From Glycomyces harbinensis (lineage in GTDB: Bacteria; Actinomycetota; Actinomycetes; Mycobacteriales; Micromonosporaceae): a stretch of DNA of 64,000 bases. The DNA lies in NCBI RefSeq assembly GCF_900101745.1, contig NZ_FNAD01000002.1, positions 186,001 through 250,000 on the forward strand. Direction: 5' to 3'. Shown one piece after another: positions 58,109 through 64,000 of this stretch; position 1 is the stretch's first letter; each line of letters opens with the position of its first letter. The notes below the pieces were generated by a model. That model made no database searches. It was not told the origin of the DNA and saw only the letters and a program-made list of their open reading frames with translations. Both the position numbers and the translations under genes were made by a program.

Positions 58109-59385
58109 GTCTTTCTGGTCGAAGGGACGGATTCGGAGTCGGATTCCGATCGGGGCGCGGGCGGCAGGGGGGCCCACAGCAAGCGTACGAGACGTGAGGG
58201 GTTGCGGGCCCGCAGCGCCTGGGCGGCGTCGGGTTCGGCACGCGCGAACCCGGCGAGCATCCCGATGGCCGCGAGCACGACGACGAGCGCGGTGCCGCCG
58301 TCGGAGATGAACGGCAGCGGGACGCCGGTCATGGGGATGAGGCCCAGGACCCCGCCGATGTTGATGAACGCCTGGCCGGCGAGCCAGATGGTGACGCCCG
58401 CGGCGACCAGGGCGCGGAACGGGTCGTCGGAGCGGCGGGCGATGCGAAAGCCCGTGTAGACCAGGACGCCGAAGAGCGCCAGGATCACCAGGCAGCCGAC
58501 GACGCCGAGCTCCTCGGCGATGAGCGCGAAGATGAAGTCGTTGTGGCCGTTGGGGAGCCATTCCCACTTCTGGCGGCTCTCGCCGAGGCCGACGCCGAAC
58601 CAGCCGCCGTCGGCGATCGCGTAGTAGCCTTGGATGGCCTGGTAGCCCCAGGTGTCGGCGTAGTCCTCGGGGCGCGAGAACGAGAGGATGCGCTCCATCC
58701 GGTAGCCCTCGAAGACGATGAGCAGCCCCGACCCGACCAGGGCGGTGCCGAGCAGGACGCCGAGGATGCGCAGCGGCACGCCCGAGGCCCACAGCAGGCC
58801 GATGAACATCGCCACGATGATGAGCATCGTGCCCAGGTCGGCGTAGCCGATGATGATCATCAACAGTCCGGCGATGGGGAACATCGGGATCGCCAGGTCC
58901 CGCCAGGAGGCGATGCGCGGGCCCAGGCGCACGAGCGAGTCCGCGGCCCACAGCAGGAGCGCGAACTTGGCGATCTCGGCGGGCTGGAACTGCACCGGGC
59001 CCAGGTGGATCCACAGCTGGTCGGACGCGATGCCCGAGGAGCCGTCGCCGGACCCGCCCCGGGACTCCACGATCGACATGACGACCAGGACCAGGCCGAG
59101 CAGGATCGACACGACCAGGAGCGGGCGCGAGATGGCCCGGTAGGTGCGCGAGGGCAGGCGCTGGGCGACCCAGAAGCAGATCAGGCCGACGACGGCCCAC
59201 AGGATCTGCTGGAGGATGACCGCGTACGGGTCGCCGGTGGCTTCGTAGGACTCGACCATGGTGGCGGAGAAGACCATCACCAGGCCGATGGTGAGCAGGA
59301 GTCCCGCGGAGGAGAGCAGCAGGTAGTACGAGGCGAGCGGCCGGTCGAGCAGGCCGCGCAGCAACTCGGTGAACCCGCTCCTCAC
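58105..59385 (-). CDS. ftsW: Septal peptidoglycan glycosyltransferase FtsW
   Basis: A 426-residue SEDS-family polymerase with 10 predicted transmembrane helices. Conserved loops: HLGPVQFQPAEIAKFALLLW, GYADLGTMLIIVAMFIGLLW, GYQAIQGYYAIADGGWFGVG and NDFIFALIAEELGVVG. The C-terminal signature is PLPFISDGGTALV (usually S-Y/A-GG-S/T, here SDGGT). GTG 59385 overlaps the murD stop. It polymerises lipid II at the septum with a cognate PBP. Confidence 0.95.
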   Translation of the reverse strand: MRSGFTELLRGLLDRPLASYYLLLSSAGLLLTIGLVMVFSATMVESYEATGDPYAVILQQILWAVVGLICFWVAQRLPSRTYRAISRPLLVVSILLGLVLVVMSIVESRGGSGDGSSGIASDQLWIHLGPVQFQPAEIAKFALLLWAADSLVRLGPRIASWRDLAIPMFPIAGLLMIIIGYADLGTMLIIVAMFIGLLWASGVPLRILGVLLGTALVGSGLLIVFEGYRMERILSFSRPEDYADTWGYQAIQGYYAIADGGWFGVGLGESRQKWEWLPNGHNDFIFALIAEELGVVGCLVILALFGVLVYTGFRIARRSDDPFRALVAAGVTIWLAGQAFINIGGVLGLIPMTGVPLPFISDGGTALVVVLAAIGMLAGFARAEPDAAQALRARNPSRLVRLLWAPLPPAPRSESDSESVPSTRKT

Positions 59386-60782
59386 TCGGCCTCCCCCACC
59401 AGTGCCCTCGCGGCGGCGGCGAACGCGTTCCCGCGGTGGGCGTAGGAGTCGAACATGTCGTACGAGGCCGCGGCCGGGGACAGGAGCACCGTGTCCCCCG
59501 GCCGGGCGAAGCCCGCGGCGCGGGCGGCGACGTCGGTCATCACCGCATCGTCGCCGCCGTCGAGCACGACCACCGGGAGGTCCGGGGCGTGTCGCGCCAG
59601 CGCGTCGGCGAGCTGGGCCCGGTCCTGTCCGATGAGGACCGCGGCGCGCATCTTGGTGGCGAACCGGGCGGCGAGCCCGTCGACGTCGACGCCTTTGAGC
59701 TGGCCGCCGGCGACCCACACGATGGAGTCGTAGGCGGCGAGCGCGGCGGCGGCGGCGTGCGGGTTGGTGGCCTTGGAGTCGTCGACCCAGGTGACCTCGC
59801 CCGCTCGGAGGATCGTGACGTTGCGGTGGGGCTCGGGCGTGTAGTCGCGGATGGCCTCGCCGATGTCGCGGTGCGCGACGCCGGCCTGGCGGGCGAGCGC
59901 GGCGGCCGCGAGGGCGTTGGCGACGTTGTGCCAGCCGGCGGGGCGCACGTCGCCGACCGAGCAGATCTGGACGGGCGCGTCGCCGGTGTAGTCGACGAGG
60001 AAGCCGAGGGCCACGCCGAACTGGCCGGGCTCGGGCTGGTTCAGGGTGAAGCCGATGACCTCGGCGTCGGTGCGCTTGGCGAGGGCGACCACGGCCGGGT
60101 CGTCGAGGTTGACCACGGCGCGGCCGCCGCGCCACACGGCGGCCTTGGCCTCGGCGTAGGCGTCGAAGCCGCCGTGCCAGTCGAGGTGGTCGGGGGCGAG
60201 GTTGAGCACGGCCCCCGCGGTGGGTGCGAGCGTCGAGGACCAGTGGAGCTGGTAGCTGGAGAGTTCGACGCTGATGACGTCGTAGGGCCCGTTGGCGGCG
60301 TGCACGAGCGGGACGCCGATGTTGCCGAGTGCGGCGGTGCGCAGTCCGGCGGTCTGGAGGATCTCGGCGAGCATCGTCGTGGTGGTGGTCTTGCCGTTGG
60401 TGCCGGTGACGGCGAGCCAGCGGGCCGCGCCGGGCTCGCGCAGGCGCCAGGCGAGTTCGGGTTCGGAGAACGCCTCGAGTCCGGCCTCGCGCGCCGCGAC
60501 CGCGATCGGGTGGTGCGGCGGGAAGCCGGGCGACAGGACGACCTGGTCGACGCCTTCGAGGAGGGCGGGGTCGAACGCGTCGGCGACGACGCAGGTCGCG
60601 CCGCGCTCGGCGAGGGACCGGAGCCGCTCGGAGTCGGCGCGGTCGTAGACGGTGACGTGCGCGCCGCGATCGAGGAGGACCTCGGCGCAGGCGGTCCCGG
60701 CGACGCGGGCTCCGGCCACGAGGACGCGGTCGGCGATGCCCCGCCCCTCGCCTCCCGCGGCCGCGGTGGTGCCTGTGCTCAT
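59382..60782 (-). CDS. murD: UDP-N-acetylmuramoyl-L-alanine-D-glutamate ligase
   Basis: A 466-residue Mur ligase adding D-Glu. N-terminal Rossmann VLVAGARVAGTACAEVLLDR; ATP loop LAVTGTNGKTTTTTMLAEIL; VLNLAPDHLDWHGGFDAYAE; C-terminal WVDDSKATNPHAAAAALAAY and the phosphate-binding VLLSPAAASYDMFDSYAHRG. It lies 3 bp after mraY; its stop overlaps ftsW. Confidence 0.97.
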   Translation of the reverse strand: MSTGTTAAAGGEGRGIADRVLVAGARVAGTACAEVLLDRGAHVTVYDRADSERLRSLAERGATCVVADAFDPALLEGVDQVVLSPGFPPHHPIAVAAREAGLEAFSEPELAWRLREPGAARWLAVTGTNGKTTTTTMLAEILQTAGLRTAALGNIGVPLVHAANGPYDVISVELSSYQLHWSSTLAPTAGAVLNLAPDHLDWHGGFDAYAEAKAAVWRGGRAVVNLDDPAVVALAKRTDAEVIGFTLNQPEPGQFGVALGFLVDYTGDAPVQICSVGDVRPAGWHNVANALAAAALARQAGVAHRDIGEAIRDYTPEPHRNVTILRAGEVTWVDDSKATNPHAAAAALAAYDSIVWVAGGQLKGVDVDGLAARFATKMRAAVLIGQDRAQLADALARHAPDLPVVVLDGGDDAVMTDVAARAAGFARPGDTVLLSPAAASYDMFDSYAHRGNAFAAAARALVGEAE

Positions 60783-60785
60783 CGG

Positions 60786-61913
60786 CTACCCCGCGATCCG
60801 CAGGAAGTCGGCGAAGAAGAAGCCGAGCGCGATGGCGACGCCGATGCCGGCGATGATCCAGAAGCGGACCACGATGGTCACCTCGGACCAGCCCGCGAGT
60901 TCGAAGTGGTGCTGGATGGGCGACATGCGGAAGACCCGTCTGCCGGTGAGTTTGAACGAGGTCACCTGGATCATGACGCTGGCGGTGGTGATGACGAACA
61001 GGGCGCCGATGATCGGCAGCAGCAGGATCGTCTTGGAGGCGATGGCGAGTCCGGCGATGAGCGCGCCGAGGCTGAGCGATCCGGAGTCGCCCATGAAGAT
61101 CTGCGCGGGCGAGGTGTTCCACCACAGGAAGCCGAACATGGCCCCGGCGGCGGCGCCGGCGATGAGCGCGATCTCGAGCGGGTCGCGGACGTCGTAGCAG
61201 AGGTTGTCGGCGGGCTGGGCGCCGCCGCACCAGTGGCGGTACTCCCAGAAGCCGATGATGATGAACGCCACGAAGCCCATCATGGCGGCGCCGGTGGCGA
61301 GGCCGTCGAGGCCGTCGGTGAGGTTGACGCCGTTGGCGGTCGCGTTGACCAGCAGGACGATGAGGACGACCATGCCGATGTTGGTGACGTTGAGCCACTC
61401 GATGTCGCGGGTGAAGGAGATGAAGGGGGTGGCGACGGTCTCGGAGATCTCGTCGGTGTCGATCGAGCCGGTGTAGTAGACGGCGACGATGCCGAACAGG
61501 GTCGCGGCGATGGTGAGGCCGAGGACCTTGGCGCGGCCGGAGATGCCTCCGGAGTGCTTGCGGCGGATCTTGAGCCAGTCGTCGATGAAGCCCACGAACC
61601 CGCACGTGACGAACAGTCCGATGAGGACGATGCCGGTGGCGGTGAAGCCGGTCGGGCGGTTGAGGACGAGCCCGTCCACCCTCTCGGGCAGGGCCATGAG
61701 GACCAGGTGGCCGCTGACGTACGCGAGCACGGTGGTGAAGATGAAGACGACGCCGCCCATGGTGGGGGTGCCGGCCTTGGCGAGGTGGGTCTGGGGCCCG
61801 TCGGAGCGGATGGGCTGTCCGGCCTTGAGGCGGCGGAACAGCTTGGCCGCGAGGGGCGTCAGCGCCATGGTGAGCGCGAACGCCACGAACGCGGCGACGA
61901 TGACTGCTCTCAC
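60786..61913 (-). CDS. mraY: Phospho-N-acetylmuramoyl-pentapeptide transferase
   Basis: A 375-residue, 10-helix inner-membrane enzyme making lipid I. The Asp-rich and Mg-binding motifs are [65 protein letters not shown] and the HHH-like [22 protein letters not shown] 61913 overlaps the murF stop (GTGA). Length is slightly above average because of an inserted extracytoplasmic [17 protein letters not shown] loop. Confidence 0.97.
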   Translation of the reverse strand: MRAVIVAAFVAFALTMALTPLAAKLFRRLKAGQPIRSDGPQTHLAKAGTPTMGGVVFIFTTVLAYVSGHLVLMALPERVDGLVLNRPTGFTATGIVLIGLFVTCGFVGFIDDWLKIRRKHSGGISGRAKVLGLTIAATLFGIVAVYYTGSIDTDEISETVATPFISFTRDIEWLNVTNIGMVVLIVLLVNATANGVNLTDGLDGLATGAAMMGFVAFIIIGFWEYRHWCGGAQPADNLCYDVRDPLEIALIAGAAAGAMFGFLWWNTSPAQIFMGDSGSLSLGALIAGLAIASKTILLLPIIGALFVITTASVMIQVTSFKLTGRRVFRMSPIQHHFELAGWSEVTIVVRFWIIAGIGVAIALGFFFADFLRIAG

Positions 61914-63280
61914 TGGTCGGTTTCCTCCTTGGCGCGCAGGTGGTCGGCGACGTCCCAGGTCCGGTATCGGGAGCCTTTCACCAGGACGGCGTCGCCGGGG
62001 CGCAGCCGGTTTTCGAGCAGCTCGATGGCCGCGGCTTGATCGGGGACATGGGTGGCGGTGACGCCGTCGGCACCGTCGAGGATGGGCTCGGTGCCGTCGC
62101 CGATGGCGATGACCTCGTCGATCCCGGCTTCGGCGGCCTGTTCGCCGACGCGGCGGTGGCAGGTCTCGCTCAGCTCTTCGAGGTCGGCCATGAGTCCGAG
62201 GACGGCGATGCGCCGGCCCCGGGTGGGCAGTAGTCCGAGGGCGCGGACGGCCGCGCCCGTCGAGGCGGGGTTGGCGTTGTAGGAGTCGTCGATGACGACG
62301 GTGCCGTCGGGACGGGTGAAGACGTCCATGCGGCGCATCGATTTGCGGTCGGCCGCCGAGAGTCCGGCGGCGATCGCGTCGGGGCCCGCGCCGAGCCGCC
62401 ACATCACGGCGGCCGCGGCGAGCGCGTTGTTGACCTGGTGGGCGCCCCACAGGCCCAGCTCCACCCGGGCGTGCCCGTCGGGGGTGCGCAGGGTGAAGGC
62501 GTGGCGGCCGTCGCGCGCGTCGACGTCGGCCGCGGTGATGTCGGCGGGGTTCTGGACCCCGAAAGTGAGGACCTGGGCGCGGGTGCGCCCGGCCATGGCG
62601 GCGACGCGCGGGTCGTCGGCGTTGAGGACGGCCGTGCCCTCGGGGCCGAGGAAGCGCGGCAGTTCGGACTTGGCCTCGGCGGTGGTCTCGATGGAGCCGA
62701 AGCCGTCGAGGTGGGAGATGCCGACGTTGAGGACCGCGCCGATCGAGGGCGGCGCGATCGCGCACAGCTCGGTGATGTGGCCCAGCCCGCGGGCGGCGAG
62801 TTCGAGCACGAGGTACTTCGTGTCCGGCGCCACCCGGCACACCGTGTACGGGTGGCCGAGTTCGTTGTTGAAGTTGCCCTCCGTGGCGACCGTGGGGCCG
62901 AGGCCGGCGCACAGCTGGCCGATGAGGTCCTTCGTGGAGGTCTTGCCGTTGGAGCCGGTGACGCCGATGATCCTCGCGTCCGTGGCGGCGGCGATGTGCT
63001 TGGCGAGCTTGGTGAGCGCGGCCATCGCGTCGTCCACATAGATCGCCGGCGAGGCGATGGTCCGGGTCGCGATCGTCGCCAGCGCGCCCTGCGCGCGGGC
63101 CTGCGCCGCGAAGTCGTGGCCGTCGACCTTGTCGCCGGGGAGGGCGAGGAAGAGGCCGCCGGGCCCGGCCTTGCGGGAGTCGAACTCGACGTCGCCGGTG
63201 GCGACCGCTTCGGGGTCGGCGGTCTCGCTGAGCTTGCCGTCGACGGCGGACGCGATCTGGGCCAGGCTCATCGGGATCAC
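61910..63280 (-). CDS. murF: UDP-MurNAc-tripeptide:D-Ala-D-Ala ligase
   Basis: A 456-residue Mur ligase attaching D-alanyl-D-alanine. ATP loop [81 protein letters not shown] 63280 gives (M)[12 protein letters not shown], the canonical N-terminus, and has AGGAGGAG 8 bases upstream. It lies 44 bp after the murE stop. Confidence 0.96.
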   Translation of the reverse strand: MIPMSLAQIASAVDGKLSETADPEAVATGDVEFDSRKAGPGGLFLALPGDKVDGHDFAAQARAQGALATIATRTIASPAIYVDDAMAALTKLAKHIAAATDARIIGVTGSNGKTSTKDLIGQLCAGLGPTVATEGNFNNELGHPYTVCRVAPDTKYLVLELAARGLGHITELCAIAPPSIGAVLNVGISHLDGFGSIETTAEAKSELPRFLGPEGTAVLNADDPRVAAMAGRTRAQVLTFGVQNPADITAADVDARDGRHAFTLRTPDGHARVELGLWGAHQVNNALAAAAVMWRLGAGPDAIAAGLSAADRKSMRRMDVFTRPDGTVVIDDSYNANPASTGAAVRALGLLPTRGRRIAVLGLMADLEELSETCHRRVGEQAAEAGIDEVIAIGDGTEPILDGADGVTATHVPDQAAAIELLENRLRPGDAVLVKGSRYRTWDVADHLRAKEETDQ

Positions 63281-63324
63281 GCGGCGGACTCCTCCTGTTG
63301 TGCGGTAAAGCGGGTTCGGGACTA

Positions 63325-64000
63325 TCACGCTTCAAGGTCATGGACCGGTTTCACCCAGCCGGCGTCGCGGAGCGCATTCGCCAGGAGGACGCGGTCGTCG
63401 CTGGCGACGGGGCCCGCGGCGGTCTCGGTGACGGTCTCGTGGCCTTTGCCGAGGAGGGCGATGGCGTCACCCGGGGCGGCCAGGGCGGCGGCCTCCCGCA
63501 CGGCGGGTTCCCGTCCCGGGATATTACGGCAGGGCACGCCCTGTACCGCGGCGGCCACCTCGTCCCTGATGCGCGCGGGGTCCTCGGTGCGCGGGTTGTC
63601 GTCGGTGACGATGACCAGGTCGGCGGCCCGTGCGGCCGCCGCGCCCATGAGGGCGCGCTTGGAGCGGTCGCGGTCGCCGCCGGCGCCGAGGACCGCGATG
63701 ACCCTGCCGGGGGTGGACTCGCGGAGGGCTTCGAGGACGGCGGTGATCGCCTCGGGCTTGTGGGCGTAGTCGACGACGCCGAGCACGGGGGCGTCGCCGG
63801 AGACGAGTTCCATGCGGCCGGGCACGCCGGTGCAGGAGGCGACGCCGTCGAGGGCGGTCCGGGTGTCGAGGCCGACCGCTTCGAGGAGGGCGACGGCGAG
63901 CACGGCGTTGGCGACGTTGTGGCGCCCGGGCATGTTGACCCGGCCCTCGCCGCCGCCGTTGGGGCCGGTGAGGTGGAAGGCCTGGGTGAAGCCCTCCCCG
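63325..64000 (-). CDS. murE: UDP-MurNAc-L-Ala-D-Glu:meso-DAP ligase, N-terminus outside window
   Basis: The C-terminal 224 codons of a Mur ligase, continuing past 64000. It shows [57 protein letters not shown], and [17 protein letters not shown]. The DNPR motif selects meso-diaminopimelate rather than lysine. [11 protein letters not shown] follows. It is the upstream gene of murF-mraY-murD-ftsW-murG-murC. Confidence 0.96.
   Translation of the reverse strand, partial: GEGFTQAFHLTGPNGGGEGRVNMPGRHNVANAVLAVALLEAVGLDTRTALDGVASCTGVPGRMELVSGDAPVLGVVDYAHKPEAITAVLEALRESTPGRVIAVLGAGGDRDRSKRALMGAAAARAADLVIVTDDNPRTEDPARIRDEVAAAVQGVPCRNIPGREPAVREAAALAAPGDAIALLGKGHETVTETAAGPVASDDRVLLANALRDAGWVKPVHDLEA

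Overview
The window is high-GC actinobacterial DNA with no mobile elements, CRISPR arrays, tRNAs or rRNAs that I can see. The actinobacterial assignment rests on several features: a giant NAD-dependent glutamate dehydrogenase, PriA (bifunctional HisA/TrpF), Wag31/DivIVA, SepF, a SigB/SigF-family sigma factor, GTTT-N15-GGGTA type stress promoters, and a division and cell wall (dcw) cluster whose MurE has a DNPR motif (meso-diaminopimelate type). The order is probably Glycomycetales or Micromonosporales, but that is inference and no species can be named.

Layout. Positions 1-3674 hold the 5' part of NAD-glutamate dehydrogenase. Positions 3852-7645 are a five-gene cluster (DUF4178, DUF2617, DUF4247, DUF350, membrane-anchored spermidine synthase). 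Positions 7775-11764 carry small membrane proteins, a P-loop kinase and a three-gene set that looks linked to type VII secretion. Positions 12100-14473 are a DHA2 efflux pump divergent from its TetR repressor, with a palindromic operator between them. Positions 14492-18994 hold housekeeping genes (DUF4259, an arginase-like protein, a thioredoxin-TPR protein, RNase HI) and a TMEM165/GDT1 manganese exporter behind a yybP-ykoY Mn2+ riboswitch. Positions 19280-25871 hold an MFS transporter divergent from a ROK regulator, then araB-araD-araA.

Positions 26349-33572 form a stress block: DUF3618, a holin-like protein, a Rho_N-like basic protein, DUF4383, a single-chain transketolase, a CBS protein, a UdgX-like DNA glycosylase, hemerythrin and a SigB/SigF-type sigma factor. 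Several of these genes sit behind promoters that match the consensus of that sigma factor. Positions 33842-40854 hold an acyl-CoA mutase large subunit, RidA, and hisD-hisC-hisB-(52-aa membrane ORF)-hisH-priA, all tightly overlapped.

Positions 40900-51178 carry DUF2567-like and MinD-like proteins, rluD-lspA-traR/dksA, then divIVA, yggT, sepF, yggS, ftsZ and ftsQ. Positions 55572-64000 hold murC, murG, ftsW, murD, mraY, murF and murE (partial), nearly all with 4-bp stop/start overlaps.

The most unusual feature is what separates ftsQ from murC, which are normally adjacent: a 1045-residue LRR-Roc-COR (Roco, LRRK2-type) GTPase on the same strand as the cell-wall genes, and a divergent siderophore-interacting flavoprotein behind a strong DtxR/IdeR iron box. 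That box lies in the 96-bp region that must also supply any promoter for ftsQ-ftsZ, which raises the possibility that division genes respond to iron here.
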